NCBI GenBank assembly: GCA_025526935.1
Contig: JAHLKD010000060.1
Location: forward strand, 276,916-340,915
Reading direction: 5' to 3'
DNA from: Cladochytrium replicatum
Lineage: Eukaryota; Chytridiomycota; Chytridiomycetes; Cladochytriales; Cladochytriaceae
Length of the DNA stretch: 64,000 nt
The translations under genes were made by a program, and so were the position numbers. This document shows, in pieces, positions 33,587 to 44,200 of the stretch; position 1 is the first letter of the stretch; each line of letters starts with the position of its first letter. The notes under the pieces are model-generated. The model saw only the letters and a program-made list of their open reading frames with translations. It did not search any database and was not told where the DNA came from.

Positions 33587-35625
33587 GCTGTTACCATCGC
33601 CTCACCCCATAGCTTGCTGTTTGCCCCTGCCTCATTTAACATAGCTCGTGTAAGATTTTGGAGGGTCCGATTTGCTCGCTCAACAGGTCCATTCTGCATC
33701 GGGGTGTACGGCATGGTAGTGTGATGTTGAATGCCGCGCTTCCGTGCCCATGCCTCGTACTTTTGTGAAATCAACTCTTTTGCATTGTCGGTGACAACTA
33801 CTTGGACCTCCTTGCCAGTAAGGAGTCCTATCTCTCGCACGGCATCTTGACTGAACTCGAATGCCAGATCCTTGGTTTTCAGGGGGCGTACAACCAGGAC
33901 TCCAGAGTTCCTGTGTGCTGCGACCGCGGCATAGATTGCACCTCCGTAGGTGGGCGGCTTTATTGGTCCTTGGAGATCGATGTAGAGGGTGCTATGGGAA
34001 TTAACGTCAATGTCCTTGATCCGTGGAAAGCTAGTTCTGGTCAACTTAGCTTTCACACAGGTCGGACAAGGGTCCAACCTCTCAGTTCCATCGATCTCCA
34101 TTCCTTCAACTAGCTTCTGGGCCTCCTCGATCCGATTGAATCCAGCGTGTCTGAACCTTCTATGCCAAGTGATGAGATCCGCTGTTGCGTCGTTACGTCG
34201 TGCCACCCTGGCGATCGATCGGGACAGATCAAGTGCAAACAAGTTGCAAGTCTTATCTTGTGTGAACTCCATGACTATCTCATTGTTGCGACCGATCTGG
34301 ATCTTCTTGCCAGCACCGTAGAGCTTGAGACGGTGTTCTATGAGTCGATTCCATGATACCAAGTTGTCAGACAGGTTCGGAGCGAAGTACACTTCACTAA
34401 GGATCACCTCCCTCTCCCGCCCTCCAACTGATACCAGCAATCGAACTCTTCCGATCCCGACAACCTTGAGTCCTGATCCAGCATTTGCGGTGTCGATCTC
34501 AATCGGAGTAATCTTCCGCAACTCGATGAAGGCCCTTTGATCGTTGCACAGGTGGTGCGAAGCCCCAGTGTCGAAGAACCACTTAGAAGATCGATCAGAG
34601 AATCTCTCCGAAGCCATGAACGCAATCGCAGGTAGCGTTACTTCGTTTGCGTGCCCACCGCTTCTTCCGCCACCGCGGTTGGATCCTCCATTTCCTTGAC
34701 CGCGTCCTCTACCGCCGCTCCCTCGACCTCGACCGCCTCTTCCAGTACCTCGTCCGCCACCTCGACCTCCTCGACCTCCGCTACCACCTCGTCCGTTTCC
34801 AGAGCCTTGATTTGAACCACCCAAACTCGAGGTCTGGTTAGGACAGTTGGCAGCGAAGTGGCCTGGCTGGCTACAGTTCCAGCAAAGTCGTTGGTTGCAG
34901 CCAGAGGTCTGATAAGCTTGATCTCGACTGTTACCTTCCTCGTTTTCGCGACTTCGTCGTTTGCTTTCGTCGTCGAGAAGTCGGCCGACAACATATTGGT
35001 AGTCCTTTCGGCGGGTGTCATCCTCAACGTCAATTGTGGCAATCACAGTATCGAATTCCGGAGGGAGGGAGCTGAGCAGGTAGATGATGTGCTGGTCTGG
35101 GGAAATGGAATCACCAATAGCGGTCAGTCTCTGGACAATCATGGCAAGTTCCGAGATGTGGGTCTTAAGATCAGACCCGGTACTCATCTTTTTCCCCATT
35201 AGCTCGCGTCGGAGTGTGATCCTGTTGACGTTGGCCTGGCGCTGGTACATCTGATCGAGGGCTACGAGCATCGCCTTTGCGGTGTTCGCGCTGGTGACAA
35301 GCGAAAGTACGACGTTGCTGAGCTTCCCGATGATCTTGGATCGGGCCTTGCGATCATCCAGAACACTTTCTTCATGGGTGGCAATTTCGGCCTTGCCAGC
35401 ATTGCTAGTCTCGTCAAAACCAGTTCGCAGTCGTGGGTCAGGATTTGGTCCCTTGTCGACAACTGTCCAGAGCTCCTTGCCCTCGAGATAGGCCACCATG
35501 CGGAGTCGCCAGGTATGATAATTCTCTCCGTCAAAGACAAAGAGATTGTCATCCTGAGCTTTGCGGGTCATGAGCACCGTTGGTTTCGGTTGTTGTTGGG
35601 AAGAGCGAGAATCCATTGCTACCAT
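33436..35625 (-). pseudogene. Copia A gag, protease and integrase
   Basis: About 730 codons. A copia-type gag with MYQRQANVNRITLRREL-like helices is followed by the zinc knuckle RLCWNCSQPGHFAANC (about residue 250), an unusual Gly/Arg-rich RGG tract of some 60 residues, the protease active site WFFDTGASHHL, the integrase zinc domain (HRRFRH...CPTCVKAK) and the D,D-E core (YIDLQGPI, VVTDNAKE, NGPVERANR). The frame is lost near 33,440-33,470, where integrase shifts into the next frame. The first possible ATG (35,625) uses the last LTR base; the next is 35,616. Confidence 0.88.
35616..35624 (-). promoter_or_regulatory. Primer-binding site of copia A, complementary to initiator tRNA-Met
   Basis: Immediately after the 5' LTR the sense strand reads TGGTAGCAA, the complement of the 3' end (TTGCTA plus CCA) of the initiator tRNA-Met encoded at 4416-4487. 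Nine bases match, and the tenth differs. Confidence 0.8.
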
Positions 35626-36065
35626 GTAGAATTTCGTCGTAGGCAGGTAAGATCAGAAAAGAGGTACTTGTTCAATGTGTATTGGAAGCTTAAGACTCAC
35701 ACCTTTTATAGGTTCTCCCATTCCCAACAAAGCCTCCCTTAATTTGTCCTTGCCACGTCAGCAGCGGCGCTCTCCTTCCTCCTTTGGTAAGTCCCCTTCA
35801 AGTTTGCTGGTGATCCGGAATTTTCTGGAACGCTGGCTTTTGAAGTTTTCGTCGAAGAACATGAAGCGCAAATAGAAACAGAAATGAAAATTTTGGATAA
35901 CAACAAAGCTAGCGTCGTGGGTTAAACCACAATCCATTCAACATCATGTCGCAAGTTCGATTCCGAGGATCAACAATAATCCTGTTGTTATCCTCAGCCG
36001 AACTTTTTCTTTTTGAAAGTAAAAACAAAGAAGGAAAACTTTTATGAACGAAACAACACTCAACA
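35625..36065 (-). repeat. 5' LTR of copia A
   Basis: Same length and ends as the 3' LTR, about 99% identical; followed by the GAAGC target duplication. Confidence 0.95.
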
Positions 36066-36192
36066 GAAGCTGTGGTGCATGCTGAGAAGCCGGGCCCAAC
36101 TCGCTGGAGTCATTGGAAGAAGATGTGGAGCTCAGCTCTCGAGCGCTGTTGTTGCCACCGTGTCCTGATACACGTCTGCGTTTGTCCTGCAT
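36066..36192 (-). pseudogene. hAT transposase, N-terminal part beyond the copia insertion
   Basis: Reading from a candidate ATG at 36,192 (MQDKRRRVSGHGG) the frame gives a Ser-rich start ending ASQHAPQ at the insertion site and then joins the main part at 31,075 in phase. Further upstream the frame stays open (SLPAPQISEASSEGN, to about 36,440), so the true start may be earlier or follow an intron. Confidence 0.7.
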
Positions 36193-36449
36193 GATGTTCC
36201 CCTCGCTGGACGCCTCTGAAATTTGGGGGGCAGGCAGACTTCGCTTCCGTGTGTCAAGCGGATGACTGTCCACCAGTCTTTGGCTTGCGTCGGACGCTGC
36301 CTTACAGCTTTGGTTTAACAAAGGCGGTGTCCATTTTTGCTGTGGTGTGGCTGGAACGTTACCGACTCTAATGTCCAGGTGCACAGAAAGCACAGCTCTC
36401 GAGGTCTGTCGTGGTAGAAATTGTTTGTTACAGAACTTCCGTTGTGACT

Positions 36450-36860
36450 TCTTGGAAAGTGTCCGGGTGGACAGAATCGTATTGCTAGTAACATTGATAG
36501 AGGTTAGTTGTACTGGGTAGAGATAACTGAAGTACGTCAATGAGTTGAGAAAGTGTCCGGGTGGACAGAATCCTATTGCTAGTAACATTGATAGAGATGT
36601 TAGTTTGTACTTGATAGAGATCACTCAAGTACCGTCAATGAGTTAAGAAAGTGTCCGGGTGGACAGAATCTTATTGCTAGTAACATTGATAGAGAGGTTA
36701 GTTGTATTGGGTAGAGATAACTGAAGTACGTCAATGAGTTGAGAAAGTGTCCGGGTGGACAGAAAATACATGCCTCGATGTCTGTTGTGATGCAAAATTG
36801 TTTGATACATACAAAACTTATATTGCGTCTTCTTGGAAAGTGTCCGAGTGGGCAGAAAGA
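36450..36860 (+). repeat. Right array of about 96-bp units
   Basis: Cores TGTCCGGGTGGACA at 36460, 36554, 36652 and 36748 and a variant (TGTCCGAGTGGGCA) at 36841; spacing 94, 98, 96 and 93 bp. All point the same way, inverted relative to the nearest units on the other side of the transposase gene. Confidence 0.88.
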
Positions 36861-37065
36861 ACAATAGCTTTGTTTTAGATTCTCTATCACATTGGGTTTT
36901 ACTCGGGTCTGACTTTTGACCCGAGAAGGGTTTTCCTACTGGACCCGATACCCAACCCAGATCCGACCCGAAATTTTTCCATGAAAACCCGGCACTCGTG
37001 TCGGGTACATTTAGTCAATGGACCCGGACCCGACCCGAAAGACCCTAAAACCCGCCGATCCTTAA

Positions 37066-37533
37066 TCGCCACAGGCTCCTTAAATAAGTGTACTGTCGTT
37101 TTGGCTTTTCCTTCCGGAAGATCTGGATCGCAGCGATAAGGTTTGACTCTTCTTCTCACAGGCGTAGTGAAGCATAATCATGCTAAGCTGTGCGTGAGAT
37201 CTAACTCTCCTCAACAGGATTGTTCTCACAAATGATTCCCACGAACGCGTTAATCATATGTAAACCTTTGCTGTGATCTGATCCGGGCTTCACTTCTACA
37301 AGTGGATGATAGAAAAGTAATGACAGTTTACTATACCTATGACCGCAATAAATATAACCCATGAAGAAATAACCGGAGGTATCCAAACTCGTAATAGATC
37401 ATCATCTATATGCTTTAGTTCAATAGTTAGAAATGTTGCTCGGTGAAGAGTGACATTTCTGTATATCGGGCGTTTGTGTTTTTGTACTATCAATGACTGG
37501 ATTGGCCAAGTCCATCAATCGAAATACTTAACA
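37066..37533 (-). repeat. Truncated 3' LTR of copia B1
   Basis: Matches positions about 132-600 of the complete B LTRs and ends ATACTTAACA, followed by the polypurine tract (plus-strand CACCCCCTC, 37,534-37,542). Confidence 0.9.
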
Positions 37534-37660
37534 CACCCCCTCAGTCATTAGATAGGTACAACCGAGAGTATCACTCAACCGATCATAACTTTCTGTAAAT
37601 GCTGAAGTTGATATTCCATTGAAATAAAGGTGAGTTGTATGGACATCGCCAGTCGGTCGT

Positions 37661-40022
37661 TCAAGATAGTATATTAAGTGAAGACTGACTGACTAGCCCC
37701 AACGAGCCCCTGTGTTTAAGGTATAATTTACTTCCAAGAGGTTTAGTTAAGATGTCCGCGATCATATCAGAAGTATCCATATGGTGTAACTCCTGATGTT
37801 TCTGTTCAACTTGGAGATTCACAAATCTCTCGCGAACGTCCATGTGTTTGGTCCGTTTGTTGTTGAACAGATTGTTTGCGATAGACTCGGTGGATTGATT
37901 GTCTTGCCATAAACGGAGCGGATTGAACGACGTAATTCCGATACCCGTCATAAGATTTTTCATCCACTTCATCTCACGCGATAGTTCGTTCAGCGCATAC
38001 AGTTCGGCTTCCGACGACGAGGCTGCAATAGTCTGCTGTTGAATCGATTGCCAACTGATTGCCGCATAAGCGAACATTACCACGTAACCAGTTCGTGAGT
38101 ATCTATCTGCATCGCCCGCCCAGTCTGCATCGGCATAACCTTGTGGGTTGTTAGCCGAATCAAACATGTAGAGACCGTCGGGTCTTAGCATCGGAGACGT
38201 GATACCAGTCCGTGTATAGTGTAAACCGTAATCCCAAGTACCGAGTAAATATCGTTGTAATCGATAGAGAGCCTTTGATTCTGACTGTCGAGGATCAATC
38301 TGATGTTGTGCCAAAAATTGACTGCGTATGAAATATCCGGTCGTGTCTTTAGTCGCCACGTACGATATCTTCATTAACATTGATCGAAATTGTGTTGCCT
38401 CGGCATCGGACAGTGTTGGTGTGGTCTCATCAAAGATATATGATTTCGACATCGGTGTTTTGGTCGGTTTGATGTTGGGACCCCATAAATTCGCTTCTTC
38501 GAGAATCTTCTTTACGTTCAATGCATTGCTAAGGAAATATCCTTCCGTTGTCTGCAATAACTCCATTTTCAGAATCCATTTCGCCTTCGAAGTACTGCCT
38601 ACTGTGAACGAAGTTTCCAAATCGGTCTGAAACCGATGATATGCGTTTGGATCTGTGGAAAAATGTAGTATATCATCGACATGAACGGTAGTGTGTTCGC
38701 GGGTATTATTTGTTGGATTGTATCGCCAGAAATGACAGATGTCTGCAATATTCCTCACGAAACCAACACTGAGATATTGTTTCCAAAGAGTTTTGTACCA
38801 TTCTCGAGCTGCCTGGTGTAGACCGTACAGACTTTTGATAAGTCTGCAGACGATGGGTCGATTCCGGAAATCTACTCGTCCGAAAGCCTCACGAAGAGTC
38901 TTTGGTGCAGTCCGTAAATTTCATTCGCAATTGGTTGTGTTGGATATGAGGAATCGGCCTTCAGGGTCCAATCGATATTAGGAACGGATCGGGTAAACAA
39001 GGAATTTTGTTTCTTTTTGGCGTTCGACAAATTTGCACTTGCTTGACGTTTTCGTTTTCTTGCTGCATACGCTTCGTCGACATCTTCTCCAATGAATTGA
39101 AGATCACTTTCGAGTTGTGCATCATATTCCTCTACAGGAGATATGGAAGACAAATTCGGAGATTCTTCAGTAATGGATTGTGGAGTCGATAAATCAGCAT
39201 TTGGATCGTAATCAGCATCGTCTGGGTCATCATCGTCTAGTCCATGTAAATGTTCAACAACATGCATGTCACCGGCTTCTTCTAAGCGGTAATATATGGG
39301 GTCGTCGTTCATATCCTCATCGATTTCTTCGTCTGCAACGGTAGAAATCGGGAAATTGTCTGAGACAAACTCAACAGTCGTCTCTTGCACCCCCTGATCC
39401 CCGGTTGGTATTTGATCAACATCGAAATATGTCCCGGCCTTCAGTGGATATTGTACCGTAAGATCGTCGAGTAACTGTCGGGTAGGATTATAACCAACAA
39501 AAACTCCCTCGTGGAACGTAACATGGAAGTATTCGCATATTGTGTTTGTCCGAAAATTGAGTGCTATGACGATCTTCAGGTCTTCACCCTTGTATCCGAG
39601 AAACAGACCTAGTTCAGACTTGTCTCGGATTCTGCACGCCAACCTTTGTTCCTGTGAGATCCACAAACTAACGAGTGTTCCAAAGGCGTGGATAGTTGCC
39701 AAATCTATCTGCTTGTCAAGGTAAGCACAGTACGGAATCGCATTCACAGCTGAATGGAAAGTAGCGTTCTTGACGACCGCAGCGTATAGGATGGAGAGTT
39801 GCACGAATTGAAGTGTTCGTGGTAGTCCAGCTTGTAGCAGCATCGCGTCCAACATATACTTGATCGATTGTATATTCCGCTCTGATAGACCATCGAGTTC
39901 CTTCACTGACGGAGGAGCTGGGTGGACGTGGATGCGAGGAATCTTGGTAGCGCCATTGGATCAACCATTTTGTAATCAATTCTCCTGAATCGGAACGTAG
40001 TTCAGCAACGTGTAATGGGTGA
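37661..40022 (-). pseudogene. Copia B1 pol (integrase end, RT, RNase H) with internal deletion
   Basis: 37,661-38,758 encodes RT from the catalytic HVDDILHF to the end of RNase H (YADADWAGD, SSSEAELYAL, WQDNQSTESIANN, DILTKPLG). 38,872-39,906 encodes the integrase end (ELDGLSERNIQS) and the acidic linker. Compared with B2 and B3, about 385 bp carrying the first RT blocks are missing at 38,882, between CGTCCGAAA and GCCTCACG; short A-rich microhomology is present there. Confidence 0.85.
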
Positions 40023-40704
40023 TGTCGAAGTTTGGTTTGAGGGCGATGTGATTTGATCAGTTTTAGTGCTGCTGATCTGGGACTTGCGCTAGAGATAGTC
40101 CTCAGGTTGATCTGTGAGTGTGCAGAGTTTCGTGTTTCTCCAATCACGCTCTTGCGCCACAGCCACCCGAAATCTCATATCGCCACAGGCTCTTTGAATT
40201 GTGCAAACAATTCAAATATACTGTCGTTTCGGCTTTTATAATTAACCTGTGGCTATAGATATATGGAAATATCTAATATAAACATTATTCTCTCGAATAG
40301 AGAGATATAGATCCCAGTGATCGTTCACAATAACCATTGTGAGCAGAACATGAAGATTAGCTATAATCTTGTCTACAATGACATGTTCTCTATGAGAAAT
40401 AAGTATGTAGTACCTTGCATTAATATCATACGAGATGTACTCGAGTATGATATAACTGTCAGCAGCAAACTGATTAGCATCACATTCTTTCTCAAACGCG
40501 TGATCACTCGCAGAACTCTACTAGATTCCAATGAGTAAAGGAGGATGTCTTCATGACCAATAGTTAGAAATGCCAGTTCTTTCATGTTATGTATGATTAC
40601 GCATGAACTTGTCCCAGACGTCTCTGGTAAGGCTATTTCCCCTCAGTGTCGGTAGTTGGATGAAGACTGGAGTAGCTAGTTCCACATATGTGCATGCATC
40701 AACA
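40023..40704 (-). repeat. 3' LTR of copia C1
   Basis: TGTCGAAG...CATCAACA; adjoined by the polypurine tract (plus-strand CACCCCCGC, 40,705-40,713). Confidence 0.95.
40193..40453. repeat. Run of seven short hairpins within the C LTR
   Basis: Consecutive inverted repeats: TTTGAATTGT/ACAATTCAAA (40193-40216), TAGATAT/ATATCTA (40256-40275), TCTCTC/GAGAGA (40289-40305), TCACAAT/ATTGTGA (40325-40342), AAGATTA/TAATCTT (40353-40370), TTCTC/GAGAA (40386-40398) and ATATCATAC/GTATGATAT (40423-40453). All are perfect with small loops (3-6 nt, 13 nt in the last). They are kept in the 5' LTR at 46,281-46,541 and mostly in the LTR at 60,315. Confidence 0.85.
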
Positions 40705-40789
40705 CACCCCCGCAGTCAAAGCTGCGGTAGACAATGAGGATATTGGTATGAGCGTTGAGTCGCACGTCTGTTTGTTGGTAATGTATGTA

Positions 40790-41275
40790 TTAGTCAACAA
40801 GGGTCAAATCAGATTGACGTGTAAGACCAAGTGCGCGTGTGAATTTTGAAAATAATTTGAATGTCAAGGGTTTTGTGAAAATATCAGCAATTTGGTTCTC
40901 AGTATCAATATCTCTGAGTTCCTGCTGCTTCTGCTCAATTTGAAGATTCACAAACTTTTCTCGAACATCCATGTGTTTAGTTCTGTGATCATTAAGCAGG
41001 TCATTGGCAATAGACTGTGTAGAGGTATTATCTTGCCAGAGGATCATGGGCTTACTTTTGGATGAAATACCAATGGTTGCCATGAGGTTTTTCATCCACT
41101 TCATCTCACGTGATAATTCATTCAATGCATATAACTCTGCTTCAGTGGAAGAGCAAGTTATAACCTGTTGCTTTGTAGACTGCCAGCAAACAGCTGCATT
41201 GGCAAACATTACGACATATCCTGTCCTGGAATAGCGAGCAGGATCATTTGCCCAGTCTGCATCAGCATATCCCAT
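40790..41275 (-). pseudogene. Copia C1 RNase H (after the frameshift)
   Basis: Begins GYADADWAND and contains CSSTEAELYAL, WQDNTSTQSIAND, RTKHMDVREKFV and DIFTKPL, a complete copia RNase H. It is one base out of frame with the upstream polyprotein, the shift lying at about 41,270-41,280. Confidence 0.9.
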
Positions 41276-44200
41276 AGGGATGTGTTCATTGATGCAAACT
41301 CATATACACCATCAGAGTGTACGTTGGGAGTGGGTATGTTGTTGCGTGTGTAATGCAAACCATAGTCCCATGTTCCCAATAAGTAACGATGCAGGCGAGC
41401 TAGTGCCTTTTGTTCGCAAACTCGTGGTTCAACCTGATGTTGTGCCAAGACATTGACAGCATAAGATAAATCAGGTCTGGTCTTTGTAGCTAGGTACGAG
41501 ATTTTCATGAGTTCCGAGCGAAAAATAGTTGCATCATTTTTGGATAAAATAGGCAAGCTTGTGTCATGTTTGTAGTGAGAAGAAATAGGTGTTTTGGCTG
41601 GTTTAAGATTGGATTCCCATAATTTCAATCTCTGCAATATTTCCTTTGCGTATTGAGCATTGGTTATGAAATAACCGTGAGTAGTTTTGATCAATTGCAT
41701 TTTCAGAATCCATTTGGCTGTAGAGTGACTTCCAACCTTGAATGAGGAATTCAAGCCATCCATGAAGTCCTGGTAGCCATTTGGGTCTGGAGAGAAATGA
41801 AGAATATCATCTACATGAACAGTAGTGTGTTCACGTATTTTCACAGTGGAACTGTGAGTAGATGGTTTCATTTGCCAGAAATGACAAGCATCTGAAAGAT
41901 CACGGATGTATCCCATGTCTTCATATTTCGCCCAGAGGCATTTGTACCATTCTCTAGCAGCTTGATGTAAACCATATAAGCTTTTGACAAGGTTACAAAC
42001 TAATGGATTGCCAGATTCGTCAGTCTCTGTAAATCCATGAGGCATTTCAACATAAACATCTTCCTCAAGTGATGCATTGAGATATGCTCCTGTAATGTCA
42101 AATTGATAGATGTGCAATTTGACAATTGCAGCAAGAGCAACTAGTAATCGAATTGTAGTGGTTTTCGCCACAGGAGAATAGGTTTTGTCGAAATCCATTC
42201 CCTGTATCTGGGAGAACCCTCTAACTACCGATCGTGCCTTGAATCGGATGATGTTGCCATCTTCATCAAGTTTGTATGAATATACCCATTTGCCAGTGAG
42301 AAGGTTGTTCCCATTTGGCAAGATGCGTTTGTTCCATGTTCCCAAATTGATAAGTTGTTGATTTTCTTCACACATGGCTGCAAGCCAGTATGGCCATTCA
42401 TCAGGTCGCGACATAGCTTCCTGGACTGTTTTGGGAATACTTCTCAAGTGTCCTTGAGGTATAGGAACGTCGGGTGTACTCGATTTTGCTTTCTCATTTA
42501 CATTGACATTGGGGATATTACGTCTCAACAAAGGATGTCTTTGCTGGGGATGAAATCTGTTTGTTGGAGTAACCATAGGTTGTTTGCCTTTAAGTTTGCG
42601 ACGTTTGGCTTTGTGTGCAACAAATCCATAATCGTTGTCATCATCTTCACCAATCCATTGTAAATCTTCCAAATCACTTTGGGAATCATCTTCATTTTGT
42701 TCTTGTACGTGTTGTACAGAAAGTGGTACATAAGTGTCATCGTTCATGTTTAACGAATGGTTATAGTCGTTGGTGGTATTGTGCTCGTCATCAACATTTG
42801 AATCATGTTGGGACATAGGAGTAACACGCATTTGTGAGATATCCATTCGATGATAAAATCGTTGGTTGGGATCCAACTCCTCATCAGATGGGGTGTTAGA
42901 GCTATCATCAGAATCTGAGTCTGTAGTATTGTCATTATCGCTATTCATATCAGGTAACTTTGAAATATCAAAATGTTGACCCTGAGGAATAGGATAGTGT
43001 TTGGTGAGGTCATTTAAAGTTTGTGATGTTGGGTTTAAGCCAACAAATACTCCCTCATGAAAAGCAAAATGAAAATATTCGCTTATGCGTTTGGTATTAA
43101 GATTCAAAGCATGAATGATTTTCATATCTTCACCCTTATAACCCAGAAATAGTCCTAGCTCTGACTTCTCTGATACTTTGCGACTAGACCTTTGTTCTGG
43201 AGAAATCCAGAGACTAACCAGGGTACCAAAGGTGTGAATGATTGCCGGATCAATCAGCTTGTCAAAGTAAACAGTATGTGGTACATTCTTCTTAGTTCTA
43301 GAATGGTAAACACAATTTTTGACAGTCGCAGCATAAAGGATGGCAAATTTGATGAACTGTAAAGTATGTGGAAGACCAGCTGTTTTCAGCATAGACTTGT
43401 ACATCTCTTTCATTGAACGGACATTCCGTTCAGCAAGACCATTTAGCTCTTTGACTGATGCAGGTGAAGGATGGGCATGTATGCGTGGTACCTTGTTACT
43501 GCACCAAGTCAAGAATTGGTTTGACAATAGTTCTCCAGAATCGGATCTCACTTCATAGACGTGAAGTGGCAGAAATCTATTTTCAACATCTGCGATGTGT
43601 CTTAGCATACTATCAGAGGCTTCGCTCTTTCGTTGCAAGAAGTAGATTGTGATGTCAGAACTGTATTCATCTACGATAATCTGCCAGTGACCTATTGTTT
43701 TGCCATTTCGGACAATTGGTACTGCATCAGTATGTAGGCGATATAATTTCCTCAGTGCTGGACTTAGCGTTGAGTAAATTGGAGTTTGTACAGCCTTAGT
43801 CTGATTGCAAATTATGCAGTTCTGTAAAATAGACGAGTTAACAAAATCAAGTGCATCACTCCTGACTTTGGGCAGTTTCTTTCCCAGAGAATGTAAAGTT
43901 TGCAGGATTTTCCGCAAATGTATGTGACCAAATTGCCGGTGTAATCTAGCTAATTTGTTGATGGTCACAGCTGAAATGTTGTTTACTCCATTATCAGCCA
44001 TTGTTTGGGAGTATAGACTTAATGTTGCAGATGAAGCTCCGTCTAAAACTTCACCCCCGTAATTTCTAGTTTTGTTAGAATCTTTTGGGAAAACATTGTT
44101 GTCCTTCACTGTGTCAAACCTTACACCAGACGTGGTTGTCTGCTGCTCTTGGGCAGTGTTTGTAGTGGTACTAGGTAAAACATTCTGTTTGCCAACAGAG

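Larger units (their letters stand above)
31076..36065 (-). mobile_element. Ty1/copia retrotransposon, family A
   Basis: Two 441-bp LTRs, TG...CA, enclose gag-pol in minus orientation. The 5-bp sequence GAAGC is present immediately before (31,071-31,075) and after (36,066-36,070), a perfect target duplication. LTRs differ at about four positions, indicating recent insertion. Inactive: one frameshift in integrase and a deletion in RNase H. Confidence 0.95.
28070..37065 (-). mobile_element. hAT-family DNA transposon, interrupted by copia element A
   Basis: Contains a hAT transposase gene bordered on each side by about 96-bp tandem units and then by GACCCG-rich ends (28,080-28,250 and 36,890-37,065). 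The outer ends show an imperfect inverted match (left ...CGGCGGGTCAGGGTC, right, on the minus strand, ATCGGCGGGTTTTAGGGTC). Without the 4,990-bp insertion it would be about 4 kb, normal for hAT. No 8-bp target duplication could be verified, so the exact ends are approximate; on the right it abuts a truncated family B LTR at about 37,066. Confidence 0.65.
37066..40022 (-). mobile_element. Copia B1, left piece (3' half), host of the C1 insertion
   Basis: Truncated LTR, then RNase H, RT and integrase sequence of family B. The element continues at 46,797-47,521 after the C1 insertion; together with C1's duplication (GGTGA) the two pieces join without a gap. At 37,066 the LTR lacks about its first 131 bp, where the hAT end begins. 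Confidence 0.88.

Noticed and set aside
28198-37075. TCGCCAC present at 28,204 and just right of 37,065, as a possible hAT target duplication
   Set aside because: Only seven of eight bases match and the left copy lies inside the GACCCG-rich region, with no inverted-terminal match next to it. Likely chance in a biased repeat.
40315-40540. Short frames (about 70 codons) repeated at 40,317, 46,405 and in antisense
   Set aside because: They lie wholly inside the C LTRs and follow its hairpin-rich non-coding sequence.
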